From contig NZ_CP150274.1 of NCBI RefSeq assembly GCF_037977055.1, forward strand, positions 6,076,001 through 6,140,000: a DNA stretch of 64,000 bases. The letters run 5' to 3'. The notes beneath the pieces were generated by a model that was not told the DNA's origin, did not search any database, and saw only the letters and a list, made by a program, of their open reading frames with translations. Of this stretch, positions 42,115-50,380 are shown one piece after another. Made by a program: the position numbers and the translations under genes. Position 1 is the first letter of the stretch. Each line of letters opens with the position of its first letter. This DNA is from Paenibacillus sp. FSL K6-1096. GTDB lineage: Bacteria; Bacillota; Bacilli; Paenibacillales; Paenibacillaceae.

Positions 42115-42699
42115 TTAATGATGCTCGCAATCCGCGAACAGAATATGCCTTGGAATGCGGAAGAAATTCTCCGCCTTCTCCTGCAGGGCCGGTGTAGGCA
42201 GATGGCAATGGTGCAGCCACTTGCGGAAGGTTCCGGGATGCACGCCGATCCAGATGCTGACATCGGTTACCGAGAAGTCATACACCATGCAGAGGCCGGT
42301 CAGAATGGCATTGCGCTGCGGTGAATGGGCAAGCGTTCTTTTCATGAAGCGGGAAGGGGTCGGCTGGCATACAATCGGACTCTGCCGCACAAGAGCTTCA
42401 TTGAACAGGATATGCGGAGGATAGCCTAAATGGCGGCAGACCTTGTCCAGATTGGTTCTGGACGGAATGCGGCCTTCATATACCCAAGCGCTTACGCTGC
42501 GGGAGGAAACGGAGAGCTCTTCGGCAAGCCGGGAGAGCTTCATGTCCTTGGCCATCAGAACGGCCAGCAGCACGCGGTTGCGGATCTGGCTGCGTGTGGG
42601 ACGGCGAAATCGTTTGACCCGTACACCTTGTCCAAGATATTTGCGGTTGATCAGAGACCAGGCCTGAATTTTATGTGTTTCTTGCTGATTCTTAGGCAT
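42115..42699 (-). CDS. Protein with two helix-turn-helix regions
   Basis: This 194-residue protein has an N-terminal basic region and then an XRE-like helix-turn-helix (MKLSRLAEELSVSSRSVSAW, VYEGRIPSRTNLDKVCRHLG). A second similar unit follows near residues 135-190 (FSVTDVSIWIGVHPGTFRKW, then HLPTPALQEKAENFFRIP). The two halves look like an internal duplication, each ending in an (H)ILF motif (PPHILFNEA and PRHILFADC). It is likely a DNA-binding protein of unknown target. There are no co-oriented neighbours. Confidence 0.75.
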   Translation of the reverse strand: MPKNQQETHKIQAWSLINRKYLGQGVRVKRFRRPTRSQIRNRVLLAVLMAKDMKLSRLAEELSVSSRSVSAWVYEGRIPSRTNLDKVCRHLGYPPHILFNEALVRQSPIVCQPTPSRFMKRTLAHSPQRNAILTGLCMVYDFSVTDVSIWIGVHPGTFRKWLHHCHLPTPALQEKAENFFRIPRHILFADCEHH

Positions 42700-42901
42700 A
42701 ATTCCTCCGGTTTACTGATTTCATGAAGTGGTCGTTGTTCTAGTTTAGCTGTTATGACTTTAACATTTCATCAAGGCATTCGTCCAGAGGCGAGGCTCCT
42801 GTTTTGCTCAAGATCCGGGATTGTTTCAGTAATGCTGAGGTTTATGATATATTTTTAGTAATCTAATTTACAATAATCTAAGAGCTGGGAGCGGGATTTC
42901 G

Positions 42902-43189
42902 ATGATCAAGCATATTGTATTTTTCAAATTAAAGGACCGGTCCCCGGACAAGGTCGCAGAGACGGTTGCCGTGCTGCGTAATATGGAAGGCCGCATTCCG
43001 CAGCTCCTGTCCATTGAAGTCGGCGCCGATGTGATTCATTCCGAGCGTTCATTCGATATTGCGCTGGTTACCGAGGTGGCCTCGCTGGAGGATTTGCAGG
43101 CGTATCAGGTGCATCCGGCCCACAAGGAAGTCATCGCCCATATCAACGAGGTTAAGGAACTGTCTGTAGCTGTTGACTACGAGGTCTGA
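42902..43189 (+). CDS. Dabb (stress-responsive alpha/beta barrel) family protein
   Basis: This 95-residue protein has the typical start MIKHIVFFKLKD and the internal SFDIALVTEVASLEDLQAYQ followed by HPAHKEVIAHI. Dabb proteins form small dimeric barrels, and no specific substrate is assigned to most of them. GGGAGCGGG lies before ATG. It is a single gene with about 200 AT-rich bases upstream. Confidence 0.88.
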   Translation: MIKHIVFFKLKDRSPDKVAETVAVLRNMEGRIPQLLSIEVGADVIHSERSFDIALVTEVASLEDLQAYQVHPAHKEVIAHINEVKELSVAVDYEV

Positions 43190-43245
43190 GTGTACGGCAA
43201 TTCTGTAAGTCGCTAGCCCATTATGGACAGAAAGCGGTGAGGGAA

Positions 43246-43356
43246 ATGCGCGAGCTGGAGTATCCGATGGAAGCGTTGACGTATCTGATTGTTTTTGTAG
43301 CGGCGTGTGTGGTCATGCTGTTCTGGCTGAAGCGCCGGGGCAGGCGCGGGAAGTAA
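43246..43356 (+). CDS. Small single-helix membrane protein (36 aa)
   Basis: The frame encodes a short acidic N-terminus, one hydrophobic helix (TYLIVFVAACVVMLFWL) and a basic tail (KRRGRRGK), which is the positive-inside pattern of a small membrane protein. GGTGAGGGAA precedes ATG. It sits between the Dabb and DUF86 genes in the same direction. No homologue is recognised. Confidence 0.55.
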   Translation: MRELEYPMEALTYLIVFVAACVVMLFWLKRRGRRGK

Positions 43357-43407
43357 GGGAACGGCTCAGGCCGCTTAGTCAAAATACCGCAGGGTGGAGG
43401 GTCAGCT

Positions 43408-43860
43408 GTGTATTATGTCAACCGGAAGCAAATTGAAGTGATTCTTGAACAGATCCCTGATCTGAATGAAGGTCTGCGCCACGCGGCTGCTTCCTGGGAC
43501 GGAAGCACGATGATGGGCCTTATGCAGGAACGCTGCCTTCATCTGGCCGTTGAGGTGGTCACGGATGTCGGCAGCTGCCTGATCGACGGGTTCATTATGC
43601 GCGATGCGGGTAGTTACGAGGATATCATCTCCATTATTCATGATGAGCAGGTGCTGGGCGACAGCGGGATCTATGAAGCTCTGACCTCCCTTGTAGCCTT
43701 GCGCAAGCCGCTGGTTCAGGACTATTATGTGTGGAACCGGCAGGCGCTGCATCCAATGACAGCGGGGCTGCCGGAGATTCTTGAGCGGTTCGCCGCCGAG
43801 GTGCGCAGATATCTGGACCAGGAGCTGGGCAGCGGGGCTATAAGCCAGGCAGGGCCATAA
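43408..43860 (+). CDS. DUF86/YutE-like protein (HepT-related fold)
   Basis: This 150-residue helical protein matches the DUF86 family in RCLHLAVEVVTDVGSCLIDGFIMRD and SYEDIISIIHDEQV. The RNase motif of HepT toxins (RX4HXY) appears here as RKPLVQDYY, with Gln where the His would be, so HepT-type RNase activity is unlikely. No adjacent MntA-like nucleotidyltransferase antitoxin is seen. The start is GTG at 43408, behind GGTGGAGGG. The SufR-like regulator gene follows after 26 bases and may be co-transcribed. Confidence 0.8.
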   Translation: MYYVNRKQIEVILEQIPDLNEGLRHAAASWDGSTMMGLMQERCLHLAVEVVTDVGSCLIDGFIMRDAGSYEDIISIIHDEQVLGDSGIYEALTSLVALRKPLVQDYYVWNRQALHPMTAGLPEILERFAAEVRRYLDQELGSGAISQAGP

Positions 43861-43886
43861 GTAATCTGACAGAAAGGAGATTCTCT

Positions 43887-44552
43887 ATGGCGAAGAAAGG
43901 TCAGGAGAGCGGTTCTACCCGGCGGATGATTATGACGCTGCTGAAGATGCGGGGGCCGCTGACGATCAGCGCGCTTGCAGAAGAACTGGGGATTACCGAG
44001 ATGGGTGTCCGCCGCCATGTGCTGCAGCTGGAGCAGGAGTCACTGGCCAAGACCCGGGTGGTGCGCCAGGCGATGGGACGTCCCATCCATGTCTATTCGC
44101 TGACGGAGAGGGCGGAGGATCATTTTCCCAAAAGCTATCACAATCTGGCGCTGGAGCTGCTGCGGGAGCTGGACCACGGGAGCGGCGGCGAAGCCGTCAA
44201 TCAGCTGTTCGAAGGCCGCAGGAAGCGGATGCTGGCCCAGTACGGCAAAGTGATGCAGGGCCGTGATCTGGAGCAGCGGGTCGCCGAGCTGTCTTCGATT
44301 CAGAATGCCGGAGGGTATATGGCGGAATGGAGCAAGGAGGAAGACGGCTCCTACGTCCTGCGTGAATATAATTGTCCGATCCGCCAGGTGGCGGCAGAGT
44401 ACCGCAAGGCCTGTGAGTGCGAGCAGCATCTGTTCGAGGAGCTGCTGGATGCCAAGGTGATCCGCAGTGAGTGTATGGCCGAGGGCGGCCAGTGCTGCCG
44501 GTATGCGATTACCCCGGGCTCCAGGGAGAAAACTTCCGAAATGAAGAGCTGA
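43887..44552 (+). CDS. SufR-like transcriptional regulator with Cys cluster
   Basis: This 221-residue regulator has an N-terminal winged helix-turn-helix (PLTISALAEELGITEMGVRRHVLQLE). The C-terminal half contains YNCPIRQVA, CECEQHLFEELL and SECMAEGGQCCRY, a Cys arrangement like that of the SufR group, which binds an iron-sulfur cluster. It may therefore sense iron-sulfur or redox state. GAAAGGAGA lies before ATG. No suf genes are in the window, so the target is unknown. Confidence 0.82.
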   Translation: MAKKGQESGSTRRMIMTLLKMRGPLTISALAEELGITEMGVRRHVLQLEQESLAKTRVVRQAMGRPIHVYSLTERAEDHFPKSYHNLALELLRELDHGSGGEAVNQLFEGRRKRMLAQYGKVMQGRDLEQRVAELSSIQNAGGYMAEWSKEEDGSYVLREYNCPIRQVAAEYRKACECEQHLFEELLDAKVIRSECMAEGGQCCRYAITPGSREKTSEMKS

Positions 44553-44652
44553 ACAGTCACAGGACATCCTCTCTATGCTTATGATATAGCAGAACTAGGC
44601 GATCGCCCGGTGGCCGGGCAGAGGCACTTACAATCCGAAGGAGAGATGCATG

Positions 44653-45135
44653 ATGAGAAAAGATACCAAAAGCTTGTTCTGGGGTGTGCTTGCCGGCAGC
44701 GTGGTGGGAACGGTGACAGCCTTGCTGTTCGCTCCCAAGCCGGGCAAGGAGCTGCGTAAGGATATCGCCGAAGGTACGGCTGATGCGGTGGATAAGGTCC
44801 AGACTATCGCCGGCCAGGCCAGCGAGAAGACTACGGAAATTTACGGCAAGGCGAAGGAAGCAGTAGTCTCTGTGGCCCATGAGGTGAAGGAATGGAGCAA
44901 GTCCGTTAAGGGTGCGGTCGAAGAAGCAGATGTGGATGTGGCCACAGTAAGCGGCATTGCCGGGCAGGCTGTGGAAGCTACGGATGCCGTGGAAGCTGTG
45001 AAGGATGAGATTGCCGCTTATGAGGCTGCGGAGCAAGCCGCCGTGGCTGAAGCGGAGATCAGCGATGTGACAGGTACAGATGCCGCCGTAGCTGAGGCGC
45101 TTGAAGATGGGAAGAACGCAGAGAAGCTGTCCTAA
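44653..45135 (+). CDS. YtxH-domain protein
   Basis: This 160-residue protein has the YtxH signature at the N-terminus: a short hydrophobic helix (LFWGVLAGSVVGTVTALLFAPKPGKELR) followed by repeated Ala/Val/Glu-rich helices to the end. Such proteins are often general-stress or desiccation related, but their function is not defined. A GAAGGAGAG site favours the second of two adjacent ATG codons. A strong terminator follows. Confidence 0.85.
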   Translation: MRKDTKSLFWGVLAGSVVGTVTALLFAPKPGKELRKDIAEGTADAVDKVQTIAGQASEKTTEIYGKAKEAVVSVAHEVKEWSKSVKGAVEEADVDVATVSGIAGQAVEATDAVEAVKDEIAAYEAAEQAAVAEAEISDVTGTDAAVAEALEDGKNAEKLS

Positions 45136-45156
45136 GCTTCGCTTGACAGATAGGGA

Positions 45157-45190
45157 GCCGCTCTCCGCCGGCAGGCGGGGGCGGCTTTTT
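45157..45190 (+). terminator. Terminator after the YtxH gene
   Basis: GCCGCTCTCCGCC pairs with GGCGGGGGCGGC across a four-base loop, followed by TTTTT. Confidence 0.88.
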
Positions 45191-45207
45191 AAAAGGGAGG
45201 GAATCTA

Positions 45208-45681
45208 ATGAATTATGATTTCAACAGGGAGTGGCTGTCAAAGAAGTTTGCAGAGATTCGAGACCGTATACTGAAAGCTCTGCGGCAGCTTAATGATGAA
45301 CAAGTGAATTGGAGACCTGACCCTGCAAGTCATAGCATATCGACATTAATAAAGCATATTGAAGGCAACATTCAAGAAAGAATTATAAAGGGAATCCTGC
45401 ATCAGGACATTCAGAGAAACCGTGACGATGAACTCAAACAAACCTATATTCCAAGGTCGGAACTGGAAAAAGTAATTCAAGACAGATTTGATCTGGTGAT
45501 CAGCACGGTAACCAATATCACCGATGAAGAGCTGGAGCACACACAATGGGTCAGAAGCCGGGAAAGAACCAATCTGGATATGCTGCATCAATGCGGAGCA
45601 CATTACTCGGAGCATATGGGGCAAATATTTTATATCGCCAAGCAAATTTTACAAGAAAATTACAAGTCCACATCCATATAA
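45208..45681 (+). CDS. DinB-like (DUF1572) protein
   Basis: This 157-residue protein has the DinB/YfiT four-helix plan. Possible metal ligands are the His in LIKHIEGNIQER and those in CGAHYSEHMGQI, and the family opening WLSKKFAEIRDRILKALRQL is present. DinB-fold enzymes include bacillithiol- and other thiol-dependent transferases. Its base composition is more AT-rich than its neighbours, which may hint at transfer. AAAGGGAGGG lies before ATG. Confidence 0.82.
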   Translation: MNYDFNREWLSKKFAEIRDRILKALRQLNDEQVNWRPDPASHSISTLIKHIEGNIQERIIKGILHQDIQRNRDDELKQTYIPRSELEKVIQDRFDLVISTVTNITDEELEHTQWVRSRERTNLDMLHQCGAHYSEHMGQIFYIAKQILQENYKSTSI

Positions 45682-45832
45682 AGCACCTTACTTAGCAACG
45701 GAGCAGAGCATCCTTATCCTTGACTTGAACTCACCGGGTAAATGGAGTATTATCTGCAATTGGGGCTGAAAATAGTGGTACACTTTATTCCGGCCTTACA
45801 TAAGCTACACAAAACAAGTTAAAGGATGCGGT

Positions 45833-46645
45833 GTGTTCGTGCAGCAAGCCATAGCTATATTAGACTCAGGAGTGGGAGGCTTGACCGTGGTCAAGGAAGT
45901 GATGCGGCAGCTCCCCCGGGAGAAGATCATCTATTTCGGCGATACAGCAAGAGCCCCGTACGGACCCCGTTCAACTGAGGAAGTGAAATTGTTCACCGAA
46001 CAAATCGTGGACTACTTAATTCAATTTAATCCTAAAATGATTGTCATTGCCTGCAACACCGCCACCGCCGCCGCCCTTGATTATATTTCTGCCAAGGTTG
46101 CCGTTCCGGTGATCGGCGTCATTCACCCCGGTGCCCGCGCCGCCATCAGCGCATCCAAAAGCGGCCGGGTCGGCGTCATCGGCACCATAGGTACCATTGC
46201 AAGCGGAGCCTACACGGCGGCGCTGAAGCAGCTATCGCCCTTCGTTGAGGTGGTCAGCCAGGCCTGCCCGGCCCTTGTCCCTTATGTGGAGCATGGAATG
46301 TTCCGCTCGGTGGAGAGCCACCTGGCTGTAGCCGAATCCCTGAACGGGATCAAATACGAGCCGATAGATACCCTGATCCTGGGCTGCACCCATTATCCGT
46401 TCCTGGTTGAGCCGATCAGCAGGGTGATGGGGCCGGGCGTTAAGCTGATCAGCTCGGCGGATGAGACCGCGCGGGAGATCAGTACGATTCTCTATGATAA
46501 AGGCCAGCTGGCCAGCGGGGATGACAGCCCGATTCACCAGTTTTTCTGCAGCGGGGACGCGGAGATGTTCCAGCGGATCGCCCGGGACTGGCTCGGAGAG
46601 CAGATCAGCCGGACGCCTGTCGTCTGGCAAGTGTCCGCCATGTAG
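45833..46645 (+). CDS. murI: Glutamate racemase
   Basis: This cytoplasmic enzyme of about 270 residues makes D-glutamate for peptidoglycan. The two catalytic Cys are in VIACNTATAAALD and LILGCTHYPFLV. The N-terminal signature AILDSGVGGLTVVKEV and GDTARAPYGPRS are also present. GTG at 45833 follows AAAGGA at six bases. A GTG two codons later is an alternative. It stands as a single gene, followed by two hairpins and, further on, a peptidoglycan-active peptidase. Confidence 0.95.
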   Translation: MFVQQAIAILDSGVGGLTVVKEVMRQLPREKIIYFGDTARAPYGPRSTEEVKLFTEQIVDYLIQFNPKMIVIACNTATAAALDYISAKVAVPVIGVIHPGARAAISASKSGRVGVIGTIGTIASGAYTAALKQLSPFVEVVSQACPALVPYVEHGMFRSVESHLAVAESLNGIKYEPIDTLILGCTHYPFLVEPISRVMGPGVKLISSADETAREISTILYDKGQLASGDDSPIHQFFCSGDAEMFQRIARDWLGEQISRTPVVWQVSAM

Positions 46646-46708
46646 CCTCTGGGCTATGGAGCGTTGAACTGAATAGGGACAAACCCTGAAGGGTTGTCCA
46701 GCGTAAAG

Positions 46709-46734
46709 AGACCGGGAGGAATTCCCGGTCTTGC
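46709..46734 (+). terminator. Hairpin after murI
   Basis: AGACCGGGA pairs with TCCCGGTCT across five bases, followed by a short TGCTG tail. A second hairpin (ACCCT/AGGGT within GGACA…TGTCC) lies 10 bases upstream. Confidence 0.6.
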
Positions 46735-46883
46735 TGTGTCTGCTGGTGTGAACCGGTGCACTTGTGACATTTCCACATGACCCGCTGCCGCCGTTCATAT
46801 ATTAGGCTAAGGGCTGTGTTCCGTATCTCTTTCGCGGGAGAAGCAAGGGACAATCGGCTCAACAGGCCGGGAGGATGAGGCAT

Positions 46884-48095
46884 ATGCAGCAATACATTGC
46901 CTGCAGGGGAGATACCGTTAGCCGTATCGCCGCAAGGCACGGATTGACACCAGAGCATGTCATACAGGGGAATCCATGGGCTGGCAGCCAGCCCTATCTA
47001 TACCCGGGACAGGTGCTGTTCCTGCCGTCTGCCCCGCGCAAGCGTTATGCGGTGCAGGCGGGGGATGACGTGTACAGCATCGCGTCTTTATTTGGTGTGG
47101 GCATCGATGAGCTGGAGCAGCTCAACCCCGGCGTCAGCTCCGGGCGCCACTGCCAGCCGGGCAAGATTCTGGTCATTCCGGCCGGGAGCCGCCGGAGCGG
47201 GGTCTGCCTTCGCGGCGAATATGGGCCGGCGGAGGCGGAAGCGGATGCCGCACGGCTGGCGGCTCATTATTCTGCCTGTGTCCATTCTGAAGTGATCGGG
47301 CACAGTGTGCTGGGCCAGCCGATTACGCTGCTGCGGATCGGCAGCGGTCCGCGCCACCTGCATGTGAATGCGGCGCTTCATGCCAACGAATGGCTGACCG
47401 CACCCTGCCTGATGCGGTTCATCGAAGAGTATGCGGCTGCCTTCACATCAGGCGCAGACTGGCACGGCCACCGGCCGGCGGACTGGCACCGGGACTGGAC
47501 GCTGTGGGCGGTGCCGATGGCGAACCCTGACGGTGTCCAGCTGGTGCAGGAGGGAGTGCTGGCGGACCACCCCTATTACCGGGAGCTGATAGCATGGAAC
47601 AGCGGCCGCCGCAGCTTCCGGCACTGGAAGGCCAACATCCGCGGCGTGGATCTGGGCGACCAGTTCCCCGCCCACTGGGAGGAGGAACGCGACCGGCGGC
47701 AGGTTCCCGGCCCGGCCCCGCGCGATTACAGCGGCCCTGCGCCGCTCAGCGAGCCGGAGGCTGCGGCGCTGGCAGCGCTGGCCGAGCGCGTTCCGGGCGA
47801 TGCAGCCGTCTCTCTGCACAGCCAGGGTGCGGAGATCTACTGGAACTACCGGGGCTATGAGCCGCCGGAGAGCAGGCAGTGGGCAGCCCGGCTGGCGGCG
47901 GCCAGCGGCTACCGGGCGGTGGAGCTGACCGGCAGCGATGCCGGCTACAAGGACTGGTTCATCCAGCGCTTCCGCAAGCCGGGCTTCACGGTGGAGCTGG
48001 GCATAGGCAAGAACCCGCTGCCGATGGCGGACTTCAACGACATGGCGCTGGAGACCGGCCTGATTCTCGCGGCGATCCTGTCCAATTTGAAATAA
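46884..48095 (+). CDS. LysM and M14 zinc carboxypeptidase (gamma-D-glutamyl-L-diamino acid peptidase type)
   Basis: Two N-terminal LysM modules (GDTVSRIAARHGLTPEHVIQ and GDDVYSIASLFGVGIDELEQ), about residues 1-95, bind peptidoglycan. The M14 domain follows with zinc ligands H and E in NAALHANEWLTAP, a later H in VSLHSQGAEIYW, and the catalytic Glu in GFTVELGIGKNP. This matches the Bacillus peptidase I plan, which cleaves the gamma-D-Glu-diaminopimelate bond. No signal peptide is seen, as in spore-associated members. ATG at 46884 has GGGAGG nine bases upstream. The ATG three codons earlier touches that site. Confidence 0.88.
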   Translation: MQQYIACRGDTVSRIAARHGLTPEHVIQGNPWAGSQPYLYPGQVLFLPSAPRKRYAVQAGDDVYSIASLFGVGIDELEQLNPGVSSGRHCQPGKILVIPAGSRRSGVCLRGEYGPAEAEADAARLAAHYSACVHSEVIGHSVLGQPITLLRIGSGPRHLHVNAALHANEWLTAPCLMRFIEEYAAAFTSGADWHGHRPADWHRDWTLWAVPMANPDGVQLVQEGVLADHPYYRELIAWNSGRRSFRHWKANIRGVDLGDQFPAHWEEERDRRQVPGPAPRDYSGPAPLSEPEAAALAALAERVPGDAAVSLHSQGAEIYWNYRGYEPPESRQWAARLAAASGYRAVELTGSDAGYKDWFIQRFRKPGFTVELGIGKNPLPMADFNDMALETGLILAAILSNLK

Positions 48096-48103
48096 ATATG
48101 AAA

Positions 48104-48187
48104 CAATCTCTGCAATTTGCGTAAGATAACAGCAAAGGGTGCGGCCGCAATTCTGACTAATCATGCTTTGCGGCTGTATCCTTTTTT
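48104..48187 (+). terminator. Dispersed terminator-like element, copy 1
   Basis: The element begins with GAAAC and CTGCAATTTGCGTAA, continues with ACAGCAAAGGGTGCGGCCGC, and closes with GCGGCTGTATCCTTTTTTT. The arms pair with several G-U pairs. A copy of the whole element lies at 59.3 kb. Confidence 0.75.
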
Positions 48188-48199
48188 TGGTGCGGGATG

Positions 48200-48477
48200 A
48201 AGGGCATAAGTGCCCCTTCCACCCGCTCCATCCCCCAAAGGTCAAAATAATACACATCAACCCGTATGAAAGCTATACCGTACTTCCATAGGTCCCTTGC
48301 TAGAATGGGCTTATAGATAAGCGGCAGACGGGAAACGGCTACAGCAAAGAGCCAACAGCCAGCCTCAAGTGTCTGCCGGGAAAGTGAGGGCGAGATGGAG
48401 TACGATACATTTGCATTAATTAGTTGTAAAAGCCCGCTGACTATCCTTTGCGGCGCAGCAGCAGAGGTGAGCGTGCG
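48200..48477 (+). other. Region before the second sugar locus, no gene seen
   Basis: It contains a GGGCA/TGCCC hairpin at about 48201-48217 and a distant GGCAGAC/GTCTGCC inverted repeat (around 48320-48380). I find no convincing -35/-10 pair, operator or open frame with a ribosome-binding site. The promoter of the permease genes should lie here. Confidence 0.4.
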
Positions 48478-49416
48478 ATGAGCGGGACTGCGGTTACCCG
48501 GACGGCGGACAAGCCCGCTGCCCGTACGTACTGGACGCGCAAGCGGCGGGAGCAGCTCGCCGGCTGGCTGTTCATTGCGCCGGAGGTCATCGGGATGCTG
48601 GTCATCGCGGTGTTCCCGCTGCTGTTCAGCCTGTTCCTCAGCCTGACGGAGTGGAACCTGGTCGGCGGCTTGTCGGCGATCCACTTCGTTGGCCTTGATA
48701 ACTTCATCGAGCTGTTCAGGGACAACCGTTTCCTGCTGGCGCTGAAGAATAATGTGCTGTTCACCGTCGGCACCGTGCCGGTCACGATGCTGCTGGGCGT
48801 GGTGCTCTCGGCGCTGATCCATAAGAAACTGTACGCCAAGACTTTTTTTAAGGTCGCCTTCTTTGTTCCTTATATCTGTTCCACGGTAGCGATCGCGGCG
48901 GTCTGGCAGGCGCTCTATCATCCGTCCAAGGGGCCGGTGAATCAGATCCTGATGCAGCTTGGGGTGTCCGAACCGCCGCGCTGGCTGGTCGATACCAGCT
49001 TCTCGCTGATTGCGATTATGATCATCTACGTCTGGCAGCTGCTGGGCTACCAGATGATTATCTTCCTGGCCGGGATGACGAACATTCCCGAGGAGCTATA
49101 TGAGGCGGCGACGATTGACGGGGCCAGCGGGATCGGACAATTCCGGCGGATTACGCTGCCGCTGCTGGGACCGACTACCTTTTTCCTGGCGATAACGAGC
49201 ACGATCTCTTCCTTCAAAATCTTCGACATGATCAAGTTCCTGACGAACGGCGGGCCGAACTATTCCAGTACCGTTATCGTGTACCAGATCTATGAAGAAG
49301 GGTTCGAGCGCTTCAAAATGGGCTACGCCTCCGCGATGTCCTGGGTGCTGTTCCTCATCATCATGCTGGTGACCTCGATTACCTGGATGACGCAGAACCG
49401 CAAAGTCCACTACTAG
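48478..49416 (+). CDS. Sugar ABC transporter permease (MalF/UgpA type)
   Basis: This 312-residue membrane permease has about six helices, the first near AGWLFIAPEVIGMLVIAVFP. The EAA loop is EELYEAATIDGASGIGQFRRI. ATG at 48478 follows AGAGGTGAG. An ATG ten codons earlier has no site. It is the first gene of a locus with a second permease, a binding protein, a YesM kinase and a YesN regulator, followed by two enzymes. No ATPase is encoded, so a shared one is expected. Confidence 0.93.
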   Translation: MSGTAVTRTADKPAARTYWTRKRREQLAGWLFIAPEVIGMLVIAVFPLLFSLFLSLTEWNLVGGLSAIHFVGLDNFIELFRDNRFLLALKNNVLFTVGTVPVTMLLGVVLSALIHKKLYAKTFFKVAFFVPYICSTVAIAAVWQALYHPSKGPVNQILMQLGVSEPPRWLVDTSFSLIAIMIIYVWQLLGYQMIIFLAGMTNIPEELYEAATIDGASGIGQFRRITLPLLGPTTFFLAITSTISSFKIFDMIKFLTNGGPNYSSTVIVYQIYEEGFERFKMGYASAMSWVLFLIIMLVTSITWMTQNRKVHY

Positions 49417-49441
49417 TCTAAGGCGAAAGGAACGAAAGGCA

Positions 49442-50278
49442 ATGACAATGAAAAAACTCAAGCCCGGCAATCTGATCTTCACGGTCCTGTTCGCCCTGCT
49501 GTCGGTATTCTTCCTGATGCCGCTGGTGTGGATGCTGTCGGCCGCCTCGAAGACGGAGAAGGAGGTCTGGACCTTCCCGATTCAGTGGATTCCTACCGAT
49601 TGGAACCTGGCCGCCAACTTCAAGGCGGTGTGGATGGGGGATGTGGCCTTCGGGTTATTCTATATGAACTCACTCAAAATCGCCCTGATCTCCACCCTGG
49701 CCACGATCGTCATCTCCGCGATGGCCGGGTACGCGCTCGCCAAGCTGGATTTCAAGGGCCGGGCGCTGATCTTCACCCTGATGCTGGCCTTCATGATGAT
49801 TCCCGAGCAGGCGACGCTGGTGCCGCGCTATATTATGATTAAGGAGCTGGGACTCTATGACTCCCATGCAGCGCTTATTCTGATGGGGATGTTCTCCAGC
49901 TACTTCACCTTCCTGCTGCGCCAGTTCATGATCGGCATTCATAATGATATGCTGGAAGCGGCCGAGCTGGACGGCGCCGGGTTCTTCCGCATCTTCTGGA
50001 GTGTCGTGCTGCCGCTGAGCCGCCCGATTCTGGCGACGGTGGGGATTATCAAGTTCATCTGGACCTGGAACGATTACCAGGGGCCGCTGATTATGCTCAA
50101 TTCGACCAAGCTGTACACGATTCCGCTGGGGATGCAGTTCTTCAAGGAGGAATTCGGCACGCAAATCTCCGTGATGATGATGGCCTCGGTGGCTGCGGTT
50201 CTGCCGCTGCTGGTGCTGTTCCTGGTCCTCCAGAAGCAGGTTATCAACGGCATTGCCATCGGCGGTGTCAAAGGCTAG
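49442..50278 (+). CDS. Sugar ABC transporter permease (MalG/UgpE type)
   Basis: This 278-residue partner permease has an N-terminal helix (LIFTVLFALLSVFFLMPLVWM) and an EAA loop (DMLEAAELDGAGFFRIFWSV). It ends in NGIAIGGVKG, as is common in this class. Two ATG codons two apart follow AAAGGAACGAAAGG, and the first is used here. It lies 25 bases after the first permease gene, and a strong hairpin separates it from the binding-protein gene. Confidence 0.93.
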   Translation: MTMKKLKPGNLIFTVLFALLSVFFLMPLVWMLSAASKTEKEVWTFPIQWIPTDWNLAANFKAVWMGDVAFGLFYMNSLKIALISTLATIVISAMAGYALAKLDFKGRALIFTLMLAFMMIPEQATLVPRYIMIKELGLYDSHAALILMGMFSSYFTFLLRQFMIGIHNDMLEAAELDGAGFFRIFWSVVLPLSRPILATVGIIKFIWTWNDYQGPLIMLNSTKLYTIPLGMQFFKEEFGTQISVMMMASVAAVLPLLVLFLVLQKQVINGIAIGGVKG

Positions 50279-50294
50279 AGGTCAAAAAAGTCTA

Positions 50295-50328
50295 CGCGCA
50301 TACCGCAATCCTGTACACGGTATGCGCG
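50295..50328 (+). other. Strong hairpin between permease and binding-protein genes
   Basis: CGCGCATACCG pairs perfectly with CGGTATGCGCG (11 bp) across 12 bases. There is no T-tract, so it is more likely a processing or mRNA-stability hairpin than a terminator. A TATAAT at 50341 might start a separate transcript. Confidence 0.65.
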
Positions 50329-50380
50329 GACCTTCGATTGTATAATGAGCTTGCAGAACATAAATCTAGGGGGAATTGCT

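Noticed and set aside
43408..43860. HepT-MntA toxin-antitoxin pair
   Set aside because: No nucleotidyltransferase antitoxin gene is adjacent and the catalytic His is missing.
50295..50346. Terminator plus separate promoter before the binding-protein gene
   Set aside because: The hairpin lacks a T-tract, and no -35 element matches the TATAAT at 50341. It was recorded only as a hairpin.
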